Shown piece after piece: positions 8,952 to 21,019 of a stretch of 64,000 nucleotides of DNA. A model generated the notes under the pieces. It saw nothing but the letters and a program-made list of their open reading frames with translations. It made no database searches and was not told where the DNA came from. The translations under genes and the position numbers were made by a program. Origin of the DNA: Erpetoichthys calabaricus (taxonomy: Eukaryota; Chordata; Cladistia; Polypteriformes; Polypteridae); assembly GCF_900747795.2 (NCBI RefSeq), contig NC_041403.2, forward strand, positions 76,070,951 to 76,134,950, written 5' to 3'. The number at the start of each line of letters is the position of its first letter. The first letter of the stretch is position 1.

Positions 8952-9754
8952 GTAAGCCTTTAGATTGTACACGGTTCGTTTTGCTGGTGTGTTATATGTA
9001 ATATATACTGGTCATATTTGTGATTCGTTCGTATCTGTTTTGGTAACTGCATGTATTGATCATAGTTGCGTTTTTCGGCACTGGGAATGGTTTGAATTTG
9101 ATAGTAATGGTCGCGCTACGAATATTGATAAGTGAGATTAGTACGAACATTCTTTACTTTATCACGGTGCAAAAATACAATGGCGGTGTAACGGTTTATT
9201 CTGTCATTCCATCCGGTAAATTTGTGAAGTTAGGAAAGGGGCTATACGTACTTGTTTGTGCGCCAAACGTGGTCATTTGCTTTTTAAAATTGCAAGAAAT
9301 TGTATGGCCTGTTTAAGGAAGTGGTATTGCTTGTTCTGTCGCTTTTTGCTTTAGTTTATACGCTGTCGTTTGACAATACCTTCAATTGGAATCTGTTTGT
9401 GATTTTTTTTAGTATGCGCGTGTTTGGCTATGGAAATGCTTTGATTCATGGATCTTTTGAGAACTTTTTGTTCCCAATAAAAATACGATAAACTGATAAT
9501 TACTTCTCCTAGACTAGTAGCGCCTTCCTAAGTACTTTCTGCAAAAATATTCATTTCTATGAAGTTGTTCTGAGTATTTTCATTTGTGTGTGGATATATG
9601 TAATAGAATGTGATGCCTATATGGAAACCAAATGAGCAGTCAGATTTAGTTTTACTAACGTTTTGTTGAATGTTAATTTCCTTTATATATAAAAGTATAA
9701 ATTGAGGTGTTTTTTTTTTTTTTTTTTAAGGACTCTGCACATCAGATTGGATTA

Positions 9755-12700
9755 ATGTCTCACTTCAGGTTTGAGTGTGACATGTCAAATATCCTAAAAC
9801 TGGATATGCCTCTTGTAAATCCTCATGGATCCAGGCTACAATCAAAGTCTGGTTCAACTTCCCGTGCTGGCAATGGAGCTACCACTGCTAATACAAGTGG
9901 TTATTCACCTTTGAAATCTGGGTCGTTCAACACAACCAAAACACCTGCAAAAACCCCTGGTATGAATTTCTAATTCTAAAAACTTCAAATGCTGCACAAC
10001 ATCTTTGTTCCATCTCTCAGATGTGCAAGAATGATCAATTTTGGACTCTGACTGTACCTGTATGAGAGAGGTGTTTCTGAATGTGCCTGTTTTAAAGACC
10101 TGTCCAGTGCTGGCATTTCCCTTGTGCTCAGCATTATTGGAAAAAGGCTTAATCTCGAACTTCTAATGACTATGGTACAACTACAGATGCTGCTGCTTTT
10201 TTTTTTTTGGTTCATTTTCCAATAATGGGATTTTGTATTTTTTTAATAGGAAAAAGTGGAAATAAAAAACACCCAACTCCTGCCAAAGCAGGAGAAGATC
10301 GCTACATTCCAGCCAGAAGCAATAAGCAAATGGAAGTGGCAAGCTTCTTGTTAAGCAAAGAGAATGATCCCGATGATACTCCAACAAAAAAGGTATGTCT
10401 TTTTCACTAGATTGCCACAAGATAGGGGAGGGGAAAACAAACTGAAAATGTTTAACATAAATTTATGCATATATTGACTATTTTGGTAATCTAGTAATGT
10501 GAACTTGATTCTCTCCAAAAGGATCGACAGAAAGCATGGTCAGTCAATCTTAATGGTTATGATATTGAAGAAGCAAAGATTCTACATTTAGGTGGAAAAC
10601 CTTTGAATGTTTCAGAAGGTAATCCAGCACAAATGTTTTATAAAACTAGCCTTCCTTTTGCATGACTTAGTGCTGCAGTGTGTAAACAGTACAATTTGTC
10701 TGCCCTTTGGTATAACTAAACATGTGATATATTTAATTATTAAAAAAAAAAAAAAAAAAAAATTCTTCATGCAAAAATTCAGGCAGTGATCTGGACTTTA
10801 AATGTGTCCTAATCAGGGTCTCAAATCCTAGACTAGGTTTAAGTGTAATAGACTGTACTTTATGCAGTTACAAACTACTTCACAACTTTTAAGAGTAAAG
10901 ATATGTTTGTGATCTTCCACAAAGGTTAATGCATGTTTAAGTTGTGTATATCTGAAGGTGGGCAGCACGGTGGCGCAGTGGTAGCACTGCTGCCTCACAG
11001 TAAGGTGACCTGGGTTCGCTTCCCAGGCCCTCCCTGCGTGGAGTTTGTATGTTCTCCCCGTGTCTGCATGGGTTTCCTCCCAAAGACCTGCGGATTCGGT
11101 GCATTGGCGATCCTAAATTTGTCTGTAGTGTGTCCTGTGGTGGGCTGGCACCCTGCCCAGGGTTTGTTCCTGCCTTGTGCCCTGTGTTGGCTGGGATTGG
11201 CTCCAGCAGACCGTGACCCTGTGTTAGGATATAGCGGGTTGGATAATGGATGGATATCTGAAGGTATATTAGACTTAATACACAATGTGCCTCTCTCATT
11301 CTAGGATACCAGAACAGTCTTAAGGTTCTTTACAATCAGAAAACTACTCCTGTTTCTGTCAAGAAAACTACAAGATACATTTCTTCTCTACCAGAAAAAA
11401 TTCTAGATGCCCCTGATATCCGGAATGATTTTTGTAAGGCTGTAGTATTTTTATCTAAAGCTTCTTTTCTGGATGTTTGACTCCTAACAGTTTCTTTCAA
11501 CCTAAACTAGGAAAAAATCTAAGCTTTGAGTGGAGAGATTTTAAATAACTCCTCTGTTTTGATTCCCTCCAGATCTGAATCTTATAGATTGGAGCAGTCA
11601 GAATTATATGGCTGTTGCTTTGCATAACACGGTCTACCTCTGGAATGCAGCAACAGGAGAAATTGTTCTACTTGCACAGGGGGAGAGAGAAGAAGATTAT
11701 ATTTGTTCGGTGTCTTGGCTGAAGGAAGGAAACTTTCTGGCTGTCGGTACTAGTGATTGTAAGGTGCAGGCAAGTATCCATGACAGTGAGGGTTTTTTCC
11801 TGTCTACCTCCCACTTCTCAGTACAGTATTTGGTTTGTGGTGGTCCTATTTTTTCCTAACATCTCTTTTCAGTTTTTGGTAATTTTCTTAATTTTTTTCT
11901 CTTAGGGTTGTAATTTGTTGCAGAGGCGCAGAATTTCGCCTTGCATAAATGTGTGTAGGGGCTAGTGTTAAATTTTTTTTCTTTTTTCTTTTTAATATAT
12001 CAGCTGTGGGATGTTGTAGCACAGAAGCGGTTGCGCAATATGTCAGGCCATATTGCAAGAGTTGGGGCTCTCAGTTGGAATAATCATATACTATCCAGGT
12101 ATAGTGTGTGTGTGTGGTGTGTTTTTTTTTTTTTTAAATATACAGCTATAAATGTTGGCTTTTTTTGGTATTTGGTACACTGTATGAGCCTAGACTTTCA
12201 CACTTTTTTTTTTTTTTTTCTCTTTAGTGGTTCCAGGTCTGGACATATTCACCATCACGATGTAAGGGTGGCTGAACATCATATAGCAACATTAAGTGGT
12301 CATTCTCAGGAAGTGTGTGGCTTGAAGTGGTCTCCTGATGGCAAATATCTGGCTAGCGGTGCTAATGATAACCTGGTATATGTATGGCCAAATGTTCAAG
12401 AAGGCAGAAGTTCCTCACACATTCACTGTTTTACACAACACCAAGGTGCTGTCAAGGTGAGATGTGAAGGTTAATGTTTGGTTTGTAGCTGGCCACTTAT
12501 TTATTTTATTTATAATCCCATTTAATCTGTTTTTTTTTTTAATTAAGATTCCCAAGTCAATTAATACTTGAAATGCATTTTTTATGTATCAGAATTACAT
12601 TTGGCAATTAACAATGTATGCTTTGTGTTTTTTTGCATTAATGGATTCAGTTTTTAATGTGCCATTCAAATCTTCTTACACTCAAAGGCTTTGGCTTGGT

Positions 12701-15373
12701 GCCCTTGGCAAGTAAATGTACTTGCAACTGGAGGAGGAACTAGTGATCGACATATTCGCACATGGAATGTTTCCTCTGGTGCTTGTTTGAGTTCTCTAGA
12801 CACACAATCACAGGTAAGTGAATGAGATAGCAATCAGCTGGTGTTTTTGTGATCCTGCTCAAAAGTAAATACCTAATATTTGTTCTTTATCACAGATATG
12901 TTCACTGGTGTTTGCACCAAATTACAAGGAACTTGTGACTGGGCATGGCTATGCACAGAATCAGCTAGTTATTTGGAAGTATCCATCATTGGTCAAGGTT
13001 ACTGAATTGAAAGGTACTTTTATTTTCCTTGCATGCAAGACCTTGAAGCTTGTACAGATCAGCTAGAACCAAATCTGTGTTCTAGATGGGTGGTTTTAAA
13101 TGTCATGGCAGTTTTCATATTTCAAATTAAGGAAAATGATGAAGTGGTGTAGTTTTGGCTTTTAAATGACAGTAACTGATGTGCTATCAAACATATGTGT
13201 TTTGAGGGTTTTGTAAATGGGTGCTTAAGATTGTGGAATGTTTTATTTTAAACATTTTTGCTAATGACAATTATACAAATGCCACAAACTTAAATACAAT
13301 CCTACTTATGAATTGACAGGGATGTAAAAATGTTTATTAGTTCTTGGCTTCTACAGTTACACTTCCAGTTTAGTAAAAGGATAAGTGTCTGTTCAGTTGC
13401 ACTCTTTCCAAAATGGTGCAGCACAAACTCTCTAATGGCATATATCAGACAAATGTATCGCATGGTGCACTGCAAATGTTAATGATGAGGTCTAAGTTGA
13501 ATTTTAGATTTCAACCTGCCCTGGACGGATACCAGCTAGTGCAAACGCAACATTGTTGCTGCTGGCTCACTGCTGCTCATGTAGGAAATCCTCCAACCCC
13601 ACTCTTAACCCTTTCTTTATTCAGGCCATTTCACAGCCCCAGAATGACTCTACCCCAGAGTTATCTTGCATGGCCTGCCAGAGTGATTGGAATGCATCAT
13701 TCATAGTTTTTGCCCAAGGCTCATGTGAAACGGCAGGAATTCACACATACTAAGCCATTCTGACAATTTTATTGCTAAAATGGCTTAGTATGTATGTGTG
13801 AATGGAGCATGTCTTCTAGCCACACTGCCATTCCATTACAAAATAGAATTGTAAGCTAATAAAGCCAATGGCTTAGATTAAAACTTTAGAAAAGATGAGA
13901 TGCTGTCAAGTTAGACTAGCAAATTAAGCAAAACATCAAGATGGAAGACTTGCATGCATTTTCTAAAGAGGAACTATTCTGGCTCTAGTCAAGTTTCCAT
14001 TAGTTTTTCTAAATATATTCTAGTATAATCTTGAATTGGAGACCCAACAATAAGTATAGAAGTTTCAATAGACTAAAGCAGTGCATGGACCATTCCCTTA
14101 GGGGAGATGTCTTCAGTTAACATTCAAATCTTGTATGTGGTTTTTCTTTATGTAATTTCAACATTCCAATGTAAAGCAACTTTTTTTTTTTTTTTTTTTC
14201 CCCCCCTCATTGGAGTACCCGTTGAGGTTTAATATACAAACGGGCTAAATTTTTCTGTCGGGATAAAAATTGCCCTGCAGTGCATCAGTAAATGTTGAGT
14301 TGCATACTCTTGAAACCACTGGAAATTCACCTTTTTTGGCTACAATCTAGGAAGTACTTTTGCTCCCTATTGTAGCATCATTTTGTATAAACTAGTCGCA
14401 TAGTTGAAATGGAAACTTAACTGTTATGTATAAAAAAATCCAACATGGCTAACTAAACCTGCTTAATCTGAAGTGGAGTGTTCATGTAAGCATGCTGCAA
14501 ACAAGCAGCCTCCTGGAAAAATGCAGTTCTAGAAATGGGTGTCTCTACTCTGCCCAAAAGAGGATATAGGTAATGTTTCTAAAATTACACACAGCTATAG
14601 TTTTTAAAAAATATGGAAAATGGAGTGCCTAAAATTTATATCATTCTCTTAGTAATCCTGATAATCTTGAACCCATTGCCAGTAGCACTTCCTAAAACTG
14701 TAGCGGTATTGTAGTTTTTGTTATAACTGAGAATGCTACATTTTTATTTTGGAAAATGGAAGGGTCTCTACAACTAAAGCTGCCAACTCCAACATTGTGA
14801 CATCATGGAAGAAAATGGTATCATGGCCAGAAAACATTTTACTACTGCTGTTTGAAAAGTTCTGTTCCTTGCAGCACAGGCATTAGTCTTCCTTAGGCAT
14901 TTCTGGACATTTTATTTTGTCTTGTGCACTGCTGGCCATCCCAGAGTGTCTAGAGCTGCTGACTGGAAATTTTAATATTTTGATCTTTACTGTATTTTAA
15001 GTACTAGGGTGTTGTACTGTGTTAGCCATTATGAATGTAGAGAAAAGCCAAGCAAAATGACACCTTTTATTGGCTAACTAAAAAGATTACAATATGCAAG
15101 CTTTCGAGGCAACTTAGGCCCCTTCTTCAGGCAAGATGTAATCAATTTTTTTGTATTTTAAGATATCCACACTTTCTGCTGAGCCTAAACTATAATTAGT
15201 ATAAGTAACATCTTGTGTAAATACTAGACTGTTCCAAGAAATGGGCATTCCTGTGCAATGCTGTAACTTACACTAAAAATTAGGTTATTCACTTGGTGTG
15301 GTGGTTTTGGATTTTTATTTTTTTAAACCATCTTTACTTGTAAACCGACTTTGACAATTAAAATCCCTGTGTT

Positions 15374-15409
<36 letters not shown>

Positions 15410-15467
15410 CCATTTGTGAGGCGTTTCAACCCCAGTTCCCTTTTGTGCTTTGAACCAATGTACTTAC

Positions 15468-15498
<31 letters not shown>

Positions 15499-15679
15499 GC
15501 ACCATGGCAGAGTTCTGAACTTGGCACTAAGTCCCAATGGCTCAACAGTTGCATCTGCTGCTGCTGATGAGACTCTACGCTTCTGGAAGTGTTTTGAGGT
15601 GGATTCTGCAAAGAAGAAAGAAAAAGAGAGAGCAGCTACAAAGTCAGCAAGCAGCATCTTGCATCAGAGTATTCGATAA
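9755..15679 (+). CDS. CDC20: CDC20, APC/C activator and spindle-checkpoint target
   Basis: The product binds and activates the anaphase-promoting complex ubiquitin ligase, recruits securin and cyclin B for destruction, and is held by MAD2/BUBR1 until kinetochores attach. Coding exons: 9755-9959, 10250-10392, 10522-10618, 11305-11433, 11573-11769, 12004-12098, 12228-12456, 12688-12813, 12896-13013, 15498-15679. They sum to 1521 bases, 506 residues (human 499), with phases that join cleanly. Landmarks: C-box DRYIPAR 85-91, KEN 105-107, MAD2-binding region KILHLGGKP 135-143, CRY-box position TRY 171-173 (Cys replaced by Thr), seven WD40 repeats from about 190, and C-terminal Ile-Arg. All introns are GT-AG except the fifth between coding exons (GC-AG). 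Exon 10 to 11 is interrupted by a 2.5-kb repeat-bearing intron. FZR1/CDH1 is excluded by the [20 protein letters not shown] and C-terminal sequences. Confidence 0.97.
10960..11253 (+). repeat. Full-length tRNA-derived SINE in a CDC20 intron
   Basis: It is flanked by the exact 12-mer ATATCTGAAGGT (10948..10959 and 11254..11265). It begins GGGCAGCACGGTGGCGCAG, with a Pol III A-box-like TGGCGCAGTGG, then a B-box-like GGTTCGCTTCC near 11013, and ends ATAATGGATGG. It lies in the intron between coding exons 3 and 4 of the listed set, in sense with CDC20, about 50 bases before the 11305 acceptor. Confidence 0.92.
11770..12003 (+). other. CDC20: GC-AG intron in CDC20
   Basis: Coding ends AAG GTG CAG and the intron starts GCAAGT; the next exon opens CTG TGG GAT after TATCAG. 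Using GC keeps the family sequence KVQLWDV intact. The only nearby GT (at 11764) would delete the Val-Gln pair. CAG|GCAAGT is the strong consensus for GC-type donors. Confidence 0.85.
13740..13802. repeat. Short imperfect hairpin
   Basis: TTCACACATACTAAGCCATT pairs with the reverse complement of the segment ending at 13802; the right arm has a 4-base ATAC insertion. The loop is about 20 bases. It may be a tiny MITE remnant or a chance palindrome with microsatellite-like ends. Confidence 0.5.
14998..15140 (-). repeat. Interspersed repeat, unclassified (copy 2)
   Basis: It runs GTACTAGGGTGTTGTACTGT, then TAGAGAAAAGCCAAGCAAAA, ACACCTTTTATTGGCTAACT, GATTACAATATGCAAGCTTT and GCCCCTTCTTCAGGC. It is the inverse of the copy at 6164 and more complete, lying in the last CDC20 intron. 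Confidence 0.65.
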
Positions 15680-15740
15680 TGGACTGATTTTTTTACGGGA
15701 TATTTTGTATAGTGAAGATTTTATGTATAGTTTTAATTTG

Positions 15741-15746
15741 AATAAA
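15741..15746 (+). terminator. CDC20 poly(A) signal AATAAA
   Basis: The canonical hexamer sits 62 bases after the stop codon. A GT/T-rich stretch follows at about 15785..15800, giving a short 3' untranslated region. Confidence 0.7.
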
Positions 15747-15759
15747 CTTAAACACTTGT

Positions 15760-16218
15760 CTCCAGGTTCTTTGCATATTTGCACTTGTGTTGGTGGTTAT
15801 CATTTTATGCATAACACCTCAATTTAAGCATAAGACTAACTTTTAAGATGTATATATTTAACTTGCATGTGTGGTTTAAAGGTCTATTAAACTTTTTCTT
15901 CCCCCTTAATGTGTGTGTTTTTTTTTTTTCCTCTTCCCCACCCCACTGTTTTTAGAGGTCCCCTAGACTTGTCAGTCTCTTTGCAAATCTGCTTCAGCTC
16001 AGACTGTAACTTAAATTTGAACAAACTGGAAAAAAGTTGTGCTAAATTCACACTTATGAGATTTCTAACAATTGAATGTATACACCATACCACTGTGGCT
16101 TTGTTCAGCAATTGCGTTATTTTAATCCTCCTATTTAGAAAGGGGTCGGGTTCGTAAAGGGCACTGGCCATTCTCTTGGCTTGGAATCCAACCCCTCTAC
16201 CTTTTTTTACTAACAAGG

Positions 16219-16282
<64 letters not shown>

Positions 16283-16670
16283 TTTTTGCTATATATAAAT
16301 AGGTGGTAGTCCAAAGGCTTTGTGCTGATCAAATTTCTGAAGTGTGAAATCGATTTGCGCTGTGGCAACCTCTAACCGAGACCAAGGAGTGTGGGGTTTC
16401 TTCCCCCAACCCCCCCCCCCTTTGAAATTCATAACGGGTATTGCATAGCTAGAATTTTATTTTGTGTAGTAAATACTGTACTAACGCCACTGCAACCCTT
16501 TTGATTAATGCTGGGAAAGGCAGATAATGCCATGCTAATCCAGTTAAAGACGGGGCTTTAAAAGGAATATTGTTCTAGTTTTCAAACAATTCTACATTTT
16601 TTATGTTACACAAAATAGCATTTTTGTACTATACTAATAGCATTATATAATACTACTATATTCCGATGGA
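15760..16670. other. Intergenic, no gene; (TA)n microsatellite
   Basis: A pure TA repeat lies at about 16224..16273, followed by a poly-T run. C-rich and T-rich simple runs occur near 15910 and 16405. Nothing coding was recognised. Confidence 0.5.
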
Positions 16671-18085
16671 GGAATATTTTGGGCAAAAAATGTGAAAATG
16701 AAAACCATGAAATGTAAGCATTAATGTGTTACGAAGTGCGTGTGATATTTTTATTTCTGTACGTAATGCTCAAAATGCATCATTAAATAAAACTCACTCG
16801 TCGAAGTTGAGTGGGTGGGCTCGAGCACATGCTGTGTGTTGATTGAATCGTCTTTGGTATATAGCTCATGCCTAATTCAGTATGTCAGTGCGGGAAATTA
16901 TAGGAAATATTAGCAGAGGCATTAATTAGAAAAATGCTTACTACTGCCGATAAAATGTATTCTGCCAAAATTATAATGAATTTCAGATATTCGCGGCCCT
17001 TTTAGACTACGATTTCGATTGAATTATTTTTGAAAACATCGACGAGTTGGTGAAGCGGACGAGCCTACACACCAGTTCAGGTGACATTCCTACTGAATGA
17101 ACAGAACACTTTCCTTTATGCGGTTTAAAAGTACGACAGACTGCAGATCATCTATGTGGTGTATCAGAGAAGACGATCACAAGGCGAATTAGCCCGTGTG
17201 AGATACGGTGAGCTGCCTCCATATCAGTTTAGACCAAGGGTTCCCAAAGTGGTCGATTTGAACTTTCTAGGGGTCCATGGTTTCAATGAAAAAATTTGGG
17301 GGTCAACGACAGCAAAAATAGACCCCCTTACTACTGCTATTTGTTTGTTACTTCAAAATATCTATGATTCCAATAGGTACCTAATTAAGAAGTAAAATCA
17401 TTAAAAAAAAACACATTACATACCAAATTTGCGAACGAAAAGGTAAAATGTGTCATTAAAAGAGTCACACATAAGAATGCATGAAAATACATGTAGCACA
17501 AACATGTCTGTTCATTGTCTTATCGAACATATCAAAGCAAGTGTGGATATGAAAAACCATTGCATGTAATTAGGGGGTCGACGGTTTTAAAAGTTTTTGG
17601 TAAAGGGGTCTGCGGCTGAAAAAAGTTTGGGAACCCTTGGTTTAGACACTTTAACACAGAACGCCCAAACTGAATATTCCGAACTGAATATTTGACCTTG
17701 TTTTACGAGTCTAAAGTCAGGTACTTATTTGCTGCTACTTTTTCAAACAACTTTACAGCTCTGATCGGTGGCAATTAATTATTGTACTATACAGTACTTC
17801 TATCGCTCGCACATACATATTGAATTAAGCATGAGCAATGTACAGAAGACGATTCGCCAATCAAAACACAGCATGTGCTAGAGCCCACCCTCTCACTTTG
17901 ACGAGTGAAAGTGAGTTTTATTTCATGATGCGTTTCGAGAAATATTACGGACAAAGTTAAATTCATAAATAACCAGCAAAGAACCTGACACATTTATTAT
18001 GCTGTGATTTCATGACACGTTTTTTTTATGTATGCTCACATCTCAAACGGTTCTGATTTATTTAATTTTGTCTGAAATATTCCTC
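16671..18085 (+). mobile_element. Long-inverted-repeat DNA element, probably Harbinger-like
   Basis: The arms begin GGAGGAATATT on the left and, read backwards, GGAGGAATATTTCAGACAAA on the right. They converge strongly in the inner 110 bp (16783..16890 versus 17930..17815), sharing AATAAAACTCACT, GGGTGGGCTC, GCACATGCTGTG and CGAATCGTCTT-like blocks. The interior reads as a broken frame with DELVKRTSLH and, after stops, TADHLCGVSEKTITRRIS, which resembles the GDLCGVSKSTVSRII helix-turn-helix of Harbinger transposases. A hAT MITE (17235..17639) interrupts it. Confidence 0.5.
17235..17639. mobile_element. 405-bp hAT-type MITE
   Basis: The termini CAAGGGTTCCCAAA and TTTGGGAACCCTTG are a perfect inverted pair. 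The octamer GTTTAGAC at 17227..17234 and 17640..17647 is an exact 8-bp duplication. No coding capacity. It sits inside the Harbinger-like element, so it is younger than it. Confidence 0.92.
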
Positions 18086-21010
18086 CTTTTTCCCCAGACC
18101 CTTAGATACATATTTTTAATACGATTTACTTGAATAACAAAAGCTTTGCCTGATACTAACTGGGTTCAACATTTTCCTATGCCTGGAGTGAGATGAGCCG
18201 CCTCCTTTTAACATATATTTTCAACACACTTTTCAAATAGCCATAAAAGTGAACAACACTCGTTCACAAAACACTCAAGTTAGTATCAGACTTTAATTGG
18301 TAATTTTCTAATTTTTGTATGATCACATCAACATTGATGCACATACGCAAACCGATGCATTATGATATTGCTTAACCTGTGAAATGAATGCATCAAACTT
18401 TCTAGGAATCTGAATTTTGCATATTACTTCAATAAATGTATTAACCAGATTGGTTATATCGAGTCAAGCCTCAAGTTTTGATTTCATACAGTGTATATGA
18501 AAGACACAACAGAGGCAATAGGAACATGGGGTGCCAGTCCTTCACAGGTCATACTCTCTCTGTCATATACACACAGGGCAATTTAGAGTCACCGATTAAT
18601 GTCTTTATGATGCAAGAAAATAACGGAGTGTCAATCCAGGGCCGGATTAAGACTCTACTGTTCCCACACACGGATCAATCAATATAAACATCACTTTAAT
18701 AAGCCAGTGTTAAAGGCAAATAAAACTTCCAAAGGACAGACTGTTAGAGAGACAGCAAGAGTTGAGAGACACGGCTCACATTTCAGGGTGCACCTCCCAG
18801 CATGCACGAGAGTACGTATTATGTGACGTTAGCGGGGAAGAACGATACTTGTGTGTTTGTCATTTTCTTGTAGTTATTTCCTTAAGTAGTTATAATAGTT
18901 GCAATAACTAAGAGTTTTTAATATACCGAATCAGTCACGAATTGTGCGTTGATGACCAGAGATGGGTTAATTTATGTTTGACTTGCATTGCATGTTTGCT
19001 TTACGGTTAAGACCTAAAGTTGTTTAAAGTGTACTGTTTAATGTTTATGTGCTGGGAATGTGCCTTACATGCAGCACTATTGTTTCAATAATAGTTTTTA
19101 TCAATGTACTTTACTATAAGTTTGTTGATACTGTATATTGATAAACTTTATTATAGATTTGGAGTTCATACTGCCGATAAGTTACTACTGTACCTAATTT
19201 GAGCAATACTGACATCTAGTGACTTTTTGCGTAATTTACTAATATGTTTTATGTGCCCGTTTTTTTTTATTGTAGACCACACATACACCCGTTCAAGTAC
19301 AGGTACAGTATACAGCATCAGATAAACCAGTCAAAAATTCATTCTGAACTTTGCTTCATTACCTCATTTTTTGAGGGGGTCTCCCTCTGAATTACCTTTC
19401 CCAACATTTCTTCCAGATTTTTTTTGTACAATTTATTTTGGGAATTTTTTCTTGTCTTCTTAGAATGTCAGTGCTGGGGAAGTTTTTTTGGAGTGTAGCG
19501 GTGTCAAACACAGGACTTATTAAAGACTATTAAGGTGTTCCTTGTGTGATTTTGGCCTATACAAGAAGTAAATTGTTGCTGTAATAATTTCTTGAAATCA
19601 AATCTTCATAAAAATCCCAATGAAGACTAGCACTTAAAGAAAAAACAGAAATAAAAACACCTTTTACAGTAAATAACTCTTCCTCATCCAGTTTATCTAA
19701 TAGTCAAAACACACCCTTGCAATTTAATTGAATAGAATTCAAAATAAAATTGTCATTTATTAGAATAATGAATGCTTAGATTAGTGAGCTTTCTGATTCT
19801 GTCTAGAGGAGATTAATAGTCAGGTGACAGATTAGAGCCATACAACAACATTGTTATTACAGATGACAATTTCACAATTAATAATGGGTTAAACTGATGT
19901 TTACTGTAATTTATTATTGTTTTTAAATTTATTTTTTATGCACTCAATATTTCAGAAATGGAAGAGTTGGATGGAAAAAAAAAAAAAAAATCTAGTTGGA
20001 AAAATCTCAAAAATGCTGAATAACAGGACAATGCTCAGGCTAGCTACAAAAGAAGGCAACAAGGAATCTTTATAAATTAAAAGACTGTTAAGCAAAAGAT
20101 AAGCTCAGAGGAGCACAAAAACACAGAAGTCAATATCTTTCAAAATTATGCGTACCAGAGGCAAAAAAACTCCAAATATATTATACAAAGAATGGTTGAA
20201 TAAATAGAGCAAAAGAGGTCAAAAATCCAGTAACTACAAAAACAAAAGAGCAATGAATATGAGAGAACGCAGCACTCACCTCAGTGTTTTGTAGGGCTCA
20301 GGGCTGTCCCATGCGGTAATAACCAGCTGTCCCCACCTCTTGGGAACCACCTAACAAGACACAGGGAGCATAGCAGTAGATACATAAACACAAAGAAATC
20401 ACATGATTGACAATGTTAACATACAAAATTAACAAAACAGTGACAGAGTAGACATTTGAACCCTGGCCATGGGGAGAATCCTTGCTGAAACACGACACTC
20501 TCAAACACCAAACATTTCAACTATAAATTGTATGGTGGTTTACTTCTTTTTGCCTGCCTAATTTCCAAATGTTCTTGCACATGTTTCTTAGTATCTATAG
20601 GTGATTAGAATATAGACAAAGGGCAAATGTTTTAACGTTTTCCTAATGATGATGGTGATGGATCTAAATGTTCTGCTCAGTAAACGTAGACGAAGCAAGT
20701 CAGTTGTAAATACTAAAAACATGCAAAATTTACAGCAGGACAATGTCCAAAATTGTCTTGATGGTGGATTTCTGCCTTGCACCCAAAGTTGCAGAGGTTG
20801 GGTCTTCTGCCAACCCTGAAACAGAATTCATCAGATTTTATGTTAAATAATATTAAGTGTAAAAGTGTTAAACTAGATGATACTCTAGTTTGTAAAGTCT
20901 AGTTGACCAGAAGTCTGCCCCGCAAGAAGCGTCTACTCACACATAGGAACAATGCCATTGCACCAGGCGTAAAGGCGAAAGATGGCACCATTTGGAAGCA
21001 GCAAGAGGTT
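18086..21010. other. Intergenic, no gene recognised
   Basis: About 18480..18650 contains traces of an antisense SINE (GGCAATTTAGAGTCACCGATTA). The rest is AT-rich, with no ORF resembling a known family and no element with clear ends. Confidence 0.45.
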
Positions 21011-21019
21011 GGGCTTCAC

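Larger units (their letters stand above)
13014..15497 (+). other. Large last intron of CDC20 with repeats
   Basis: There is no coding sequence. It holds a hairpin (13740..13802), a second copy of the unclassified repeat in inverse orientation (14998..15140), and a (GT)n microsatellite at about 15377..15408. The branch/poly-T tract before the acceptor at 15496 is followed by six A, an unusual A-run directly before the AG. Confidence 0.7.

Noticed and set aside
10990-11030. tRNA-like A and B boxes
   Set aside because: They belong to SINE heads. No cloverleaf with an anticodon arm could be formed, so no tRNA gene is called.
9755-15679. FZR1/CDH1 as the identity of the WD40 gene
   Set aside because: The MAD2-binding KILHLGGKP region, [11 protein letters not shown] and exon structure match CDC20.
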